64,000 bases of DNA, taken from assembly GCF_000208405.1 (NCBI RefSeq), contig NC_015437.1:1171501-1235500 (forward strand), in the 5' to 3' direction. Positions 41,015 to 50,772 of this stretch are shown here, piece by piece. How positions within the stretch are numbered: the stretch's first letter is position 1; every line of letters begins with the position of its first letter. This stretch comes from Selenomonas sputigena ATCC 35185. GTDB lineage: Bacteria; Bacillota; Negativicutes; Selenomonadales; Selenomonadaceae. The notes under the pieces were generated by a model, which searched no databases, was not told the origin of the DNA, and saw only the letters and a list, made by a program, of their open reading frames with translations. The position numbers and the translations under genes were made by a program.

Positions 41015-43195
41015 ATGGAAAAACGTACCGATGCGACGCGCGCCTCGCGGCAGCAGCTGCAGAGACGCCTGGCACCGAAGTCGAATCCGAAGCCGCCGCC
41101 GAAGAAGAAAAGCCGCGGCGGCAATGTTGTGCGCGCTCTCGTGGGTTTCCTCATCATCCTTTTTGTCATGCTTGTCGGCATTGGCTGCGGCTTCTTGACG
41201 GCGAGCATGAATACGAAAGAAAATCTCGTTGAGGATATCCGTCCGCCGGCGTCGTCCCATATCTATGACATCAACGGCAACGAGATCGCCAATGTTCATG
41301 CGACGGAGAATCGTGAGCCGGTAAAGCTCGCGCAGATTCCGAAAAATCTGCAGAACGCATTCGTCGCGGTCGAGGACAACCGCTTCTATGAACATACAGG
41401 CGTTGATCTGCGCGGCATTCTGCGCGCCGTCTATGCTAACGTCACGGGCAGGACGATCTCCGAGGGCGGCTCAACGATCACGCAACAGCTCGCAAAAAAT
41501 GCTTACCTGACGCAGGATCGGACGTTCAAGCGCAAGGTACAGGAAGTGTTCCTTGCCCTGCAGATCGAGCGCCAGTATACGAAGCAGGAGATCTTGGAGC
41601 TTTATCTGAACCAAATCTACTTCGGACAGGGCGCTTATGGCGTGCAGGCGGCGGCGAAGACGTACTTCGGCAAGAACGTCGAGGATCTTGATCTCAACGA
41701 ATGTGCGATGCTTGCGGGCATACCGAAGAGCCCCAACTACTATTCGCCGTTCAACAACTTCAACGCCGCACAGGAACGCAAGGAAGTCGTGCTCGATCAG
41801 ATGGAAAAGTACGGCTACATCAATCATGCGACGGCGCGCAAGACGACGGAAGAGAAGCCGACGCTTGCCAATAAGACACAGGCGAAGGATACGACGGGCG
41901 CGTACTTCATCGACTATATCACGCAGAAGGTCATCGACCGATACGGCGCCGATGCCATCTATAAGGAAGGCTTGAAGATCTACACGACGATCGACATGAC
42001 GATGCAGAAAGCGGCGGAAGAGGCCGCGCATACCGTGGCCGTACAGCGCACGGACGGCAATGGAGTGCAGCAGCCGCAGATGGCACTCGTTGCCATCGAT
42101 CCGCACACGGGCTACATCAAGGCGATGGTCGGCGGCCGAGGCACGGATCAGTTCAATCGCGCGACGATGGCGGAGCGTCAGCCTGGCTCGTCGTTCAAGC
42201 CCTTCGTCTTTGCAGCGGCGCTTGAGGCGAATTATTCCCCCGATACCATCATTGACGACAGCCCGATCAAGATCGGTGGCTGGTCGCCGAAGAATTACAG
42301 CGGCAATTACAGCGGCAAGGTGACACTGCGCACGGTGGCGCGCTACTCGCTCAACGTGCCTACGGTCAAGATTGCACAGAAGCTCGGCATAGAAAAGCCG
42401 ATTTACTATGCGCAAGAAATGGGCATAACGACTCTTGTGCTTGACGGTGAGCGCAACGACAAGAACTTCTCGACAGCGCTCGGCGGACTCACGAAGGGCG
42501 TGACGCCTCTGGAACTGACGAGCGCTTACGGGACGTTTGCGAACAAGGGCATACACGTCGAGCCTGTCGCCATCATTAAGATTCTCGACCGCAACGGCAA
42601 GGTTCTTGAACAGGCGGAGCTTAAGCAAAAGAGCGTCATCAAGGAAAGCAGCGCAGCAGCCTTGACGAGCATGTTACAGGACGTCGTGCAGCACGGTACG
42701 GGAACGCGTGCGAACATCGGACGTCCTGCCGCGGGCAAGACAGGTACGACGGACAACTATCACGATGCGTGGTTCGTCGGCTACACGCCCGATCTCGTGG
42801 CGGGCGTGTGGATCGGCAACGACGACAACACGTCGATGGGCGTGATGTCGGGCGGCATGGCGCCAGCAGAAATGTGGAAGGCGTTCATGCAGAAGGTTCT
42901 CGCGGGCACACCTGCAAAGAACTTTGACGGTGTTTCATATACCGCAGGAAGTGTCAGCGAGATCAAGGACGAAAAATCTGTGAAGGACGAGAAGCATACA
43001 GATAAGAAGGAAAAGAATGCCAAGGATGCGAAGAATGGCAAGGATGCCAAGGATGTGCCAAGGCCCGAGGCAGGCGGCAGAACTATGGGAGACGGTGCAC
43101 CGCAATCCGATTCTCCGCCCGCGCAGCAGCCTTCGCTCCCTGAGCCGGGTGCAGGACCTGAGCCGGGCGCAGGCGTTTCTAAGGGCAGAGATTGA
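41015..43195 (+). CDS. Class A penicillin-binding protein 1A
   Basis: This bifunctional peptidoglycan synthase has 726 aa. It has a basic Pro/Lys-rich cytoplasmic head, one transmembrane helix (VRALVGFLIILFVMLVGIGC) and a GT51 domain with AVEDNRFYEHTGVDLRG and EGGSTITQQLAKNAYL. The transpeptidase domain has PGSSFKPF (active Ser), YSLNVPT and KTGTTD. The C-terminal 90 residues are low complexity, first Lys/Asp-rich and then Pro/Gly-rich, and may bind the envelope. An AGGAGG site precedes the ATG. tyrS follows closely. Confidence 0.95.
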   Translation: MEKRTDATRASRQQLQRRLAPKSNPKPPPKKKSRGGNVVRALVGFLIILFVMLVGIGCGFLTASMNTKENLVEDIRPPASSHIYDINGNEIANVHATENREPVKLAQIPKNLQNAFVAVEDNRFYEHTGVDLRGILRAVYANVTGRTISEGGSTITQQLAKNAYLTQDRTFKRKVQEVFLALQIERQYTKQEILELYLNQIYFGQGAYGVQAAAKTYFGKNVEDLDLNECAMLAGIPKSPNYYSPFNNFNAAQERKEVVLDQMEKYGYINHATARKTTEEKPTLANKTQAKDTTGAYFIDYITQKVIDRYGADAIYKEGLKIYTTIDMTMQKAAEEAAHTVAVQRTDGNGVQQPQMALVAIDPHTGYIKAMVGGRGTDQFNRATMAERQPGSSFKPFVFAAALEANYSPDTIIDDSPIKIGGWSPKNYSGNYSGKVTLRTVARYSLNVPTVKIAQKLGIEKPIYYAQEMGITTLVLDGERNDKNFSTALGGLTKGVTPLELTSAYGTFANKGIHVEPVAIIKILDRNGKVLEQAELKQKSVIKESSAAALTSMLQDVVQHGTGTRANIGRPAAGKTGTTDNYHDAWFVGYTPDLVAGVWIGNDDNTSMGVMSGGMAPAEMWKAFMQKVLAGTPAKNFDGVSYTAGSVSEIKDEKSVKDEKHTDKKEKNAKDAKNGKDAKDVPRPEAGGRTMGDGAPQSDSPPAQQPSLPEPGAGPEPGAGVSKGRD

Positions 43196-43232
43196 TGTGC
43201 TTTGAAGGATGAGAAAAGAAGGGAAGAGTTCG

Positions 43233-44453
43233 TTGGCAAATGTTTTTGATGTTTTGAAAGAGCGCGGTTTCATCGCTCAATGCACAGATGAAGAAGGCGT
43301 GCGCGAACTGCTCGGCAAAGAGAGCGTGACCTTCTACACGGGGTTCGACCCGACGGCGGACAGTCTTCATGTTGGACATTTCCTCGGACTCATGGCGATG
43401 TCGCACATGCAGCGTGCCGGGCATCGTCCCGTGTGCCTCGTGGGCGGCGGCACGGGAACGGTCGGCGATCCTTCGGGGCGCACGGACATGCGCAGGATGT
43501 TGACGGATGAGGATATCGAGCATAACTGCGACTGCTTCAAGAAGCAGATCGCGCGTTTCATCGACTTTTCTGAGGGCAAGGCGCTGATGGTCAACAACGG
43601 CGATTGGCTGAGGAAGCTCAACTACATCGAACTTCTGCGCGAGGTTGGGGCACATTTCACCGTGAACCGCATGTTGTCTGCTGAAGCCTACAAAACGCGT
43701 TGGGAGAAGGGGCTGACCTTCCTCGAATTCAACTACATGGTCATGCAGGCCTACGACTTTCTGGAACTCAGTCACCGCTGCGGCTGCAAACTGCAGATGG
43801 GCGGCGACGATCAGTGGTCGAACATCATCGCGGGCGTCGAGCTGATCCGCAGGAAGGAAGCGAAACCCGCCTACGGACTGACCTTCACGCTTCTCACGAA
43901 GAGCGACGGTCAGAAGATGGGCAAGACGGCGGGCGGCGCCCTCTGGCTCGACGCCGAGAAGACATCGCCGTACGATTTCTACCAGTACTGGCGCAACATT
44001 GATGACGCCGACGTTGAAAAATGCCTCGCGCTCTTGACCTTCCTGCCGATGGAAGAGGTGCGCCGCTTGGGCGCGCTCAGGGATGCGGCGATCAACGAGG
44101 CCAAGACGGTGCTCGCCTATGAGGTCACGAAGCTTGTGCATGGAGAGGCGGAAGCGAAGAAGGCGAAGGAGGGGGCCGAGGCGATGTTCGGCCGCGGCGC
44201 GGCATCCGCGGAGTTGCCGACGTTCACACTGACCGCCGAGGAGATGGGCGCGAAGCTTCTTGACATCCTCGCAAAGAACGGCGTTTTCTCCTCGAAGAGC
44301 GAGGGCAGGCGTCTCATCTCGCAAGGCGGCGTCACGCTCAACGATGCGCGGGTCACGGATGCCGACTATCGCCTGCAGGAGGAAGATTTCTCCGATGGCA
44401 CGGCGCTCGTCAAGAAGGGCAAGAAGAAGCATTATCGGCTTGTAAAGGCTTGA
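43233..44453 (+). CDS. tyrS: Tyrosyl-tRNA synthetase
   Basis: I chose TTG 43233, which gives the standard N-terminus (M)[15 protein letters not shown] 43209 is an alternative. The 406-aa product has the class I motifs HVGHFLGL and KMGKT ([11 protein letters not shown]) and a C-terminal S4 domain ([15 protein letters not shown]). No T-box leader is visible: only 37 bp separate it from the preceding gene. Confidence 0.95.
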   Translation: MANVFDVLKERGFIAQCTDEEGVRELLGKESVTFYTGFDPTADSLHVGHFLGLMAMSHMQRAGHRPVCLVGGGTGTVGDPSGRTDMRRMLTDEDIEHNCDCFKKQIARFIDFSEGKALMVNNGDWLRKLNYIELLREVGAHFTVNRMLSAEAYKTRWEKGLTFLEFNYMVMQAYDFLELSHRCGCKLQMGGDDQWSNIIAGVELIRRKEAKPAYGLTFTLLTKSDGQKMGKTAGGALWLDAEKTSPYDFYQYWRNIDDADVEKCLALLTFLPMEEVRRLGALRDAAINEAKTVLAYEVTKLVHGEAEAKKAKEGAEAMFGRGAASAELPTFTLTAEEMGAKLLDILAKNGVFSSKSEGRRLISQGGVTLNDARVTDADYRLQEEDFSDGTALVKKGKKKHYRLVKA

Positions 44454-44496
44454 AGAAAAGGGCTACGCTATTCAAAATAAGGAGTTGCAAGGTTTT

Positions 44497-45228
44497 ATGT
44501 CAGGACATTCCAAATGGGCGAACATCAAGAGGAAAAAGGGCGCGAATGATGCGATTCGCGGCAAGATTACGACGAAGATCGGCCGGGAGATAACCATCGC
44601 TGTGCGCATGGGCGGCGGCGATCCGACGGGAAATATGCGGCTGAAGCTCGCGCTTTCCAAGGCGAAGGCGAACAACATTCCCAAGGACAACATCCAGCGC
44701 GCCATACAGAAGGGGCTTGGCGCTGCCGAGGGAAGCAACTATGAGGAACTGACCTATGAAGGCTACGGGCCGGCGGGTTCCGCCATCATGCTCGACATCC
44801 TGACGGACAATCGCAACCGCAGCGCCGCTGATGTGCGCCACATCTTCTCGAAGTATGGCGGCAATCTCGGCGAAACGGGCTGCGTTGGCTGGATGTTCAA
44901 GCAGAAGGCCGTGTTCATTGTGGAGAAGGAGACCTTCGAGGACGAGGACGAACTCATGGGCATCGTGCTCGATGCGGGCGCGGAGGACTTCAAGGCGGAG
45001 GACGATGTCTTCGAAATCACGGCGGATCCCGCTGACTATGACGCAATCGAGGCAGCACTCGGCGAGAAGGGAATCGAGACGGCATCGGCGGAGATCACGA
45101 TGGTTCCCGATACGACCGTCAAGCTTGAGGGCAAGGATGCGGAAAAGATGCAGAATCTCATCGATGCCCTTGAGGAAAACGATGACGTGCAGAATGTCTA
45201 CAGCAACTATGAGTTTGATGAAGAGTAA
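44497..45228 (+). CDS. YebC/PmpR family protein
   Basis: ATG 44497 begins MSGHSKWANIKRKKGAND, the family-typical start. The 243-aa product has all three YebC domains (GGDPTGNMRLKLALSKAKAN; YEGYGPAGSAIMLD; MVPDTTVKLEGKDAEKM). Members were described as transcription regulators and more recently linked to translation of proline stretches. It precedes ruvCAB, a conserved order. Confidence 0.93.
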   Translation: MSGHSKWANIKRKKGANDAIRGKITTKIGREITIAVRMGGGDPTGNMRLKLALSKAKANNIPKDNIQRAIQKGLGAAEGSNYEELTYEGYGPAGSAIMLDILTDNRNRSAADVRHIFSKYGGNLGETGCVGWMFKQKAVFIVEKETFEDEDELMGIVLDAGAEDFKAEDDVFEITADPADYDAIEAALGEKGIETASAEITMVPDTTVKLEGKDAEKMQNLIDALEENDDVQNVYSNYEFDEE

Positions 45229-45272
45229 GTCCGCAGAAGGCGCGGTCGTGCAGTTTTCATCAAGGAGAAGAC

Positions 45273-45767
45273 ATGCTTGCGCTGGGCATTGATCCGGGCA
45301 CGGCGATCTGCGGCTTTGGCTTCGTGTCCTCGGAGGGAAGCCGCCTCGTGCCGCACGCATACGGCGCTCTGACGACGAGTCCAAAGGCTCGCATGGAAGA
45401 TAGGCTCATGAAGCTCTACGATGGACTTGACGCCTTGATCAAGGAGTACAAGCCCGATGTCATGGGCATTGAGCAGCTGTTCTTCAACCGCAATGTCACG
45501 ACGGCGATCCCCGTCGGACAGGCGCGCGGCGTCGTGCTTCTGGCTGCGGCCAAGAACGGCTTGGAGATCGCGGAGCATACGCCGCTGCAGGTCAAGCAGG
45601 CGGTGACGGGCTACGGCAAGGCGCGGAAGGAACAGGTCATCTACATGGTCTCAAAGCTTCTGCACCTCGCGAAACCGCCGAAACCCGATGATGTGGCGGA
45701 TGCGCTTGCCGTAGCCATCTGCACGACGCACTGCATGGCGAGCGCCGCTTGGCGCAATCGCCTGTAG
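45273..45767 (+). CDS. ruvC: Holliday junction resolvase RuvC
   Basis: The 164-aa endonuclease has catalytic acids in LALGIDPGT, MGIEQLFFN and KPDDVADALAVA. An AAGGAGAAG site precedes the ATG. It starts the ruvC-ruvA-ruvB series. Confidence 0.95.
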   Translation: MLALGIDPGTAICGFGFVSSEGSRLVPHAYGALTTSPKARMEDRLMKLYDGLDALIKEYKPDVMGIEQLFFNRNVTTAIPVGQARGVVLLAAAKNGLEIAEHTPLQVKQAVTGYGKARKEQVIYMVSKLLHLAKPPKPDDVADALAVAICTTHCMASAAWRNRL

Positions 45768-45822
45768 GGAGCATGGATGAACTTAGCGATTGTTGCGGTT
45801 TAATAATTTTTAGGAGATTTTC

Positions 45823-46428
45823 ATGATCGGTTTCCTGCGGGGAAAGGTCGCGCGCCTTTCCCTTGATTTTTGCTTTCTTGATGTTGCAGGCGTCGGCTAC
45901 CGCGTCTTCATTTCGGGCGCGACGCATGGTCGCCTGCACATGGGCGAAGAAGTGACGCTCTTCACGCATCTCGCCGTGCGTGAGGACGCCATGACGCTCT
46001 ACGGCTTCTTTTCCGAGGAGGAGTACGAGCTTTTTCAAATGCTCATCTCCGTTACGGGAATCGGTCCCAAGGCGGCGCTTGGCATCTTATCGAACATCAC
46101 GCCCGAGAACCTTTGCCTTGCCGTAAGGAACAAGAAGGCGGACATTTTGACGAAGGCGCCGGGCATCGGCAAGAAGTCGGCGGAACGCATCATCTTAGAA
46201 CTCAAGGACAAGATGAAGGGATTTATGACGGAGCACGAAGCGATTGTCGAGGAAGGCTTGCTCGAAGAGCCTGTCGAAGATACGATGCTTGCCGAGGCGG
46301 GCGCCGCGCTCCTCTCGCTCGGCTACACGCAGGCGGAGTTCACGCCGATCCTGCGGCGTGCCAAAGACTGCAAGGACGCTGAGGCGCTGATTCGTTTTGC
46401 GCTGAAGGAGTTTGCCCAACATCGCTGA
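45823..46428 (+). CDS. ruvA: Holliday junction branch migration protein RuvA
   Basis: The 201-aa product has an N-terminal OB fold (MIGFLRGKVARLSLDF), helix-hairpin-helix motifs (VTGIGPKAALGIL; APGIGKKSAERIILEL) and the C-terminal RuvB-binding domain. Confidence 0.95.
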   Translation: MIGFLRGKVARLSLDFCFLDVAGVGYRVFISGATHGRLHMGEEVTLFTHLAVREDAMTLYGFFSEEEYELFQMLISVTGIGPKAALGILSNITPENLCLAVRNKKADILTKAPGIGKKSAERIILELKDKMKGFMTEHEAIVEEGLLEEPVEDTMLAEAGAALLSLGYTQAEFTPILRRAKDCKDAEALIRFALKEFAQHR

Positions 46429-46443
46429 GAAAGGAGGGGCGGC

Positions 46444-47457
46444 ATGGAGGAAATGGAAGGGCGCATCATTGCGCAGGACGAACGGACAGAGGACACGTGG
46501 CAGTACAGCCTGCGCCCGCGAAAGCTCGCTGAGTACATCGGGCAGAAGAAGGCAAAGGAAAATCTCAAGGTCTTCGTGCAGGCGGCATTGAATCGCGGTG
46601 AGGCGCTCGACCATGTGCTGCTCTATGGACCGCCCGGCCTCGGCAAGACGACGCTCGCGGGTATCATCGCCAACGAGCTGGGCGTGAACTTCCGCATCAC
46701 ATCGGGACCTGCCATCGAGCGCTCAGGCGATCTCGCGGCGCTCCTGACGAATCTCGGCGAGCGCGATGTGCTCTTCATTGATGAGATACACAGGCTTTCC
46801 AGAAGTGTCGAGGAGGTGCTGTACTCGGCGATGGAGGACTTCGCGCTCGATATCATCATCGGCAAGGGGCCGAGTGCACGCTCCATCCGCCTTGACATCG
46901 CGCCATTCACACTGGTCGGCGCGACGACGAAGGCAGGGGCGCTTGCCGCTCCTCTGCGCGATCGCTTCGGCGTGATCTCACGTCTGGAGTATTACGAGCC
47001 GTCCGAACTCATGCATATCATCGAGCGCGCGGCTGAGATCCTGCAGATTTCCATCGAAAGGAGCGGGGCGGAGAAGATCGCACGCCGTTCGCGCGGCACG
47101 CCGCGCGTCGCGAACCGCTTGCTGAAGCGCGTGCGCGATTTCGCACAGGTCGAAGGAGCCGCGGCGATCACCGCTGCAATCGCCGATGCGGCTCTCGATC
47201 GACTGGAAGTCGACCGTATCGGTCTCGACCATACGGATCGCCGCATGCTTTTGACGATGATTCAAAAGTTCGCGGGAGGCCCTGTGGGACTCGAAACCCT
47301 GGCAGCCGCCATCAGCGAGGAGAGCGACACGATCGAGGGCGTCTACGAACCTTATCTCCTGCAGCTCGGCTTCATCAACCGCACGCCGCGCGGCCGTATC
47401 GTAACGCGCGCCGCCTATGAGCATCTCGGCGTGCCCTATGTGGGGGAAGGAAAATGA
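46444..47457 (+). CDS. ruvB: Holliday junction branch migration helicase RuvB
   Basis: The 337-aa AAA+ motor has Walker [14 protein letters not shown], Walker [13 protein letters not shown], sensor [18 protein letters not shown] and a C-terminal winged helix. It overlaps queH by 4 bp. Confidence 0.96.
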   Translation: MEEMEGRIIAQDERTEDTWQYSLRPRKLAEYIGQKKAKENLKVFVQAALNRGEALDHVLLYGPPGLGKTTLAGIIANELGVNFRITSGPAIERSGDLAALLTNLGERDVLFIDEIHRLSRSVEEVLYSAMEDFALDIIIGKGPSARSIRLDIAPFTLVGATTKAGALAAPLRDRFGVISRLEYYEPSELMHIIERAAEILQISIERSGAEKIARRSRGTPRVANRLLKRVRDFAQVEGAAAITAAIADAALDRLEVDRIGLDHTDRRMLLTMIQKFAGGPVGLETLAAAISEESDTIEGVYEPYLLQLGFINRTPRGRIVTRAAYEHLGVPYVGEGK

Positions 47458-48089
47458 GCTTAAAACTTTTGCTCCATATGTGCTGCGGGCCATGCTCGTG
47501 CTATCCTGTCAAGAAACTTCGGCAGGACGGCATTGAGCCTGTCGGCTACTTCTTCAATCCCAATATCCACCCGTACAAGGAGTGGGATATGCGTCTGAAG
47601 ACAGCGAAGGAATTTGCCGCCAAGGTGGAGCTGGAAATACGGACGGACGAAAATTACATGCTGCGCGACTTCTTGCAGCGTGCGCTCTTAGCCGAGCGTC
47701 TGCCCAACGGCCGCTGCCGCATGTGCTATACATGGCGTTTGGGAGAGGCGGCGCGCTATGCGAGCGAGAATGGCTTTGAGGCATTTACGAGCACGCTTTT
47801 CTACAGCATTCATCAGCAGCATGATCTCATGCGCGAAACAGCGGAGTTCTTCGCTCGCAAATACGACATCGAATTTTATTACGAAGACTTCCGCCCGGGC
47901 TGGCAGGAAGGAATCGACATCAGTCACGAGTTGGAACTCTACCGTCAGCCGTACTGCGGCTGCATCTTCAGCGAAGAGGAGCGCTACAGCAAAGCGATCC
48001 GCAAGGAAAGGAAGAAGCAGGCAAAAGCGAGGAAGCTGGCGCTGCAGATGCAGGAGCAGGAGATAGAGGCAGCTCAAGCCGCAGAATGA
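47454..48089 (+). CDS. queH: Epoxyqueuosine reductase QueH
   Basis: QueH reduces epoxyqueuosine to queuosine in tRNA, replacing the cobalamin-dependent QueG. The 211-aa product has the conserved Cys motifs [22 protein letters not shown] and [14 protein letters not shown] that bind an iron-sulfur cluster and a second metal. The C-terminus is a Lys/Gln-rich helix. It follows ruvB, as in other Firmicutes. Confidence 0.93.
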   Translation: MSLKLLLHMCCGPCSCYPVKKLRQDGIEPVGYFFNPNIHPYKEWDMRLKTAKEFAAKVELEIRTDENYMLRDFLQRALLAERLPNGRCRMCYTWRLGEAARYASENGFEAFTSTLFYSIHQQHDLMRETAEFFARKYDIEFYYEDFRPGWQEGIDISHELELYRQPYCGCIFSEEERYSKAIRKERKKQAKARKLALQMQEQEIEAAQAAE

Positions 48090-48090
48090 A

Positions 48091-48157
48091 GGAAGCGCTG
48101 ATAAATTCAGCCCCCCATCTTCACACATCGGGATGACTTCATTTTATCAGCGCTTCC
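48091..48157. repeat. 67-bp element with 15-bp perfect terminal inverted repeats
   Basis: GGAAGCGCTGATAAA at 48091-48105 is matched by TTTATCAGCGCTTCC at 48143-48157. The interior contains CATC...GATG and a C-run. There is no T-run after it, so a simple terminator is less likely than a small mobile (MITE-like) or RNA element. Confidence 0.75.
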
Positions 48158-48162
48158 TAAAA

Positions 48163-48201
48163 ACTTCCGCCAAAAGCCGAAAGGTTTGGCGGAAGTTTTT
48201 T
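48163..48201. terminator. Bidirectional terminator between queH and mupG
   Basis: AACTTCCGCCAAA pairs with TTTGGCGGAAGTT across a 10-nt loop, with A-runs to the left and T-runs to the right. It serves both converging transcripts. Confidence 0.85.
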
Positions 48202-48235
48202 TGATGCAAATATGTACTGGTTTTTGTTCAGCGGG

Positions 48236-49321
48236 CTATTCATCATCGAGATGAAAGGAGAACTTCTTGCCGGGAATGATGTAGTTGATGAGGAACTGCT
48301 CCTCCTCGGGAATGAGCGCCGCGACGTTGACGCGGGCATCGGCGGGCTGCGGGTGCTTGATGATCTGCAGTTCGCCCATGTACCTGCCGTAGTCCTTGTT
48401 ATCAAGCGTAATGGCGCCATAGGGGCGCATCTTTTGGTTTTGCGGCAGGATGTCTTTCCCCATCTCCTTGAGCAGGGCGCGGCTCTCTTGAGCACGCACG
48501 GCATCACGCGCCTCGTCGAGCCTTGCGGTGAAGACGTGAGCGAGAAGATCCTCCTGCACGGGCTCGTGCAGCGAAAGCTCGGCGCGCATGGTCACGCAGT
48601 TCTCCTTGATGACGGCGAGCGTTTCAAGCTCCCCTTGCGACGGCAGGGAGTCGCCGATGAAGATCGAATCCATGCCGATGGCGGCGAGATGCCGCGCGGC
48701 GAGGGAAAGCGGGAAGTCACGGTGCATTTCGAGCGTCGGCAGGCCGCAGCGAAGCGGCGAGCGCCGGCGGAAATGACACGGCACGAAAGCGCCGACTGAG
48801 ATGCCCGCCTTGTGCAGCATCGCCGTCTTGCGCACGAGCGTCGCCTCGGCAAGCCCCGTTCCTTCGCGTGGGTAGAAATTGTGCAGCGCGTCGATGTTGT
48901 CGAAGTTCGCATTCTCCTGCAGGAGATCCGTGAGGAACTTGCCCGTGATCGTCGAAGCGTTGAGCTGGATGCGCATGTTCTGGGTGTTGCGGCTCAGCTC
49001 AGCGACGCGGGCAGCACCGTAACCGTAGTCGATGCGCAGGGTATGGATGCCCATGAATTGGAATGCTGAGAGAGAGAAGTGGCGCATGCCGAGAAGTTCG
49101 AGCGTCTCAGGCGAGATGTCGGAGATGATCTCCATGTCGTGACTGCGGGCCGCCTGCACAATGGTGCTGAATTCCTCCTTGAGAGCGCTGTGATCCGTCT
49201 CTGGGATATGCAAGGAGGTGAATATGCGCGTGATGCCAAGTTTGGCGGCAGACTCAATGAGTTGAAGATTTTCTTTCGGGGTGTTGTCAAGGCCGGGATA
49301 AATGGAGATTCCTGTCTGCAT
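48236..49321 (-). CDS. mupG: MupG-type 6-phospho-N-acetylmuramidase (DUF871)
   Basis: I chose the ATG at 49321, which follows AAAGGAGGCATTGCC; the longer frame upstream is spurious. The 361-aa product has a TIM-barrel N-terminal part (GISIYPGLDN; ITRIFTSLHIPE; MEIISDISPETLELLG) and the DUF871 C-terminal domain. MupG in Staphylococcus cleaves MurNAc6P-GlcNAc brought in by the PTS, and its place beside murP and murQ supports the same role. Confidence 0.88.
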   Translation of the reverse strand: MQTGISIYPGLDNTPKENLQLIESAAKLGITRIFTSLHIPETDHSALKEEFSTIVQAARSHDMEIISDISPETLELLGMRHFSLSAFQFMGIHTLRIDYGYGAARVAELSRNTQNMRIQLNASTITGKFLTDLLQENANFDNIDALHNFYPREGTGLAEATLVRKTAMLHKAGISVGAFVPCHFRRRSPLRCGLPTLEMHRDFPLSLAARHLAAIGMDSIFIGDSLPSQGELETLAVIKENCVTMRAELSLHEPVQEDLLAHVFTARLDEARDAVRAQESRALLKEMGKDILPQNQKMRPYGAITLDNKDYGRYMGELQIIKHPQPADARVNVAALIPEEEQFLINYIIPGKKFSFHLDDE

Positions 49322-49338
49322 GGCAATGCCTCCTTTCA

Positions 49339-50772
49339 TTAGTTTGATGGCTCTTCGGGGTCTTGGAAGCCGAGCAGCCAAGTAGCGAGAAAGCCTGCGG
49401 CATAAGCGGTCAGAAGACCGATGAGGTAAATGGCGACTTTGTCCGTGACGGCGGCGAGCGGCAATCCGGAGATGCCCATGGCGGCGGCGCCGACCATGAA
49501 GGCCGCCTGCACGGCACCGCCAAACGCGCCGCCGATGCAGGCCCCAAGGAAGGGGCGTCCGAGCGGCAGTGTAACACCGTAGATCAACGGCTCGCCGATG
49601 CCGAGAACGCCGACGGGAAGAGCCGTCGCCACAGTCTTCCTGAGGAAGGCGCTTCTTGTTCGGCAATAGACGCAGAGCGCTGCGCCGACCTGACCTGCGC
49701 CCGCCATGGCGAGCACGGGGAGCAGGATGGTCACGCCGTAGCGTGAGAGAAGCTCCGCATGAATGGGCGTCAATGCCTGATGTACGCCGAGCATGACCAT
49801 CGGCAGCCACGCCGCGCCAAGCACGAAGCCCGTCAAGGCGCCGCCCTTGTCGATGGCTGCAGTCGCAGCTTGGCCGACCCACTCGGAGAGGACGCCGCCC
49901 AAGGGCTGCAGGATGAAGAGGGCGGCAAGACCTGCGATGAGAAGCACGAGCAGCGGCGTGAGGAAGAGGTCGAGCATCTCTGGCACATGGCGGTGCAGCT
50001 TCTTTTCGAGCCATGCCGCGAGGGCCGTGACGAGGAGGACGGCGATGATGCCGCCGCGCCCCGGTACGAAGGAGAAACCATCTAAGGAAATGGCAGCGAG
50101 TCCCGGATGCGAGAGGATGACGGCGAGCGTGCCGCCAAGCATGGGCGATCCTCCGAATTCCTTCGCGGCGTTGACGCCGACGAGGATGTTCATGCCGAAG
50201 AAGACGGCATTTCCCATGAGCCCGAGAAGTGCGGCATAAGGCGTCGCGGCAAGCGCAGGAAAAGTCTTGAGCGCGACGTTCAAAAGCCCCGTGATGATGC
50301 CGCAGGCAATGAAGGCAGGAATCAGCGGGATGAAGATGTTGGCGATGCGCTTCAAGAAAAGCTTGGCGGGCGTTGCATTCTTCTTCCGTATGGCTTCATG
50401 CAGTGCTTTGCCGTCGCCGACAGCAGAGTTTTGTGCGGCCTGACGTACGGACGGCGCATCTGCAGCATCGCTTCCGGCAGCGGTGTCCGCAGACGGCATT
50501 TCTGTCGTCGCGGCTGCAGCTTCTTGTTCAAGCAATTCCTTGAAGCACGCTGTCACGGAGGCGGCGCGGCCGGGACCGAGGATGATCTGCAGCTCTCTCC
50601 CGCTCGTATGCGTGCCCAATACGCCGTCGAGCGCTTGGAGCTTTTGCGTGAGATCGGGCATTTGCTCTTTGAGCTCAAGGCGCAGGCGCGTCATGCAGTT
50701 CGCCGCCTTGCAGATATTGGCGGCAGGTCCGACGAGTCGGAGGATTTCCTTTGCAAGCGCTTCGGCTTTCAT
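49339..50772 (-). CDS. murP: PTS N-acetylmuramic acid transporter subunit IIBC
   Basis: The 477-aa product has an N-terminal EIIB domain with the phosphocysteine in AANCMTRLRLEL, an Ala/Asp-rich linker, and an EIIC domain with about ten membrane segments (PLIPAFIACGIITGLLN; GEPLIYGVTLPLGRPFLGAC). No EIIA domain is fused, as usual for MurP, so a shared EIIA is needed. It overlaps murQ by 4 bp and lies 17 bp upstream of mupG. Confidence 0.9.
   Translation of the reverse strand: MKAEALAKEILRLVGPAANICKAANCMTRLRLELKEQMPDLTQKLQALDGVLGTHTSGRELQIILGPGRAASVTACFKELLEQEAAAATTEMPSADTAAGSDAADAPSVRQAAQNSAVGDGKALHEAIRKKNATPAKLFLKRIANIFIPLIPAFIACGIITGLLNVALKTFPALAATPYAALLGLMGNAVFFGMNILVGVNAAKEFGGSPMLGGTLAVILSHPGLAAISLDGFSFVPGRGGIIAVLLVTALAAWLEKKLHRHVPEMLDLFLTPLLVLLIAGLAALFILQPLGGVLSEWVGQAATAAIDKGGALTGFVLGAAWLPMVMLGVHQALTPIHAELLSRYGVTILLPVLAMAGAGQVGAALCVYCRTRSAFLRKTVATALPVGVLGIGEPLIYGVTLPLGRPFLGACIGGAFGGAVQAAFMVGAAAMGISGLPLAAVTDKVAIYLIGLLTAYAAGFLATWLLGFQDPEEPSN

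Noticed and set aside
43196-43232. T-box riboswitch before tyrS
   Set aside because: Only 37 bp separate the PBP1A stop from the tyrS start, too little for a T-box.
48236-50014. 592-aa version of the MupG gene
   Set aside because: The extra N-terminus overlaps murP in another frame; the ATG at 49321 has a good ribosome-binding site and the family start.
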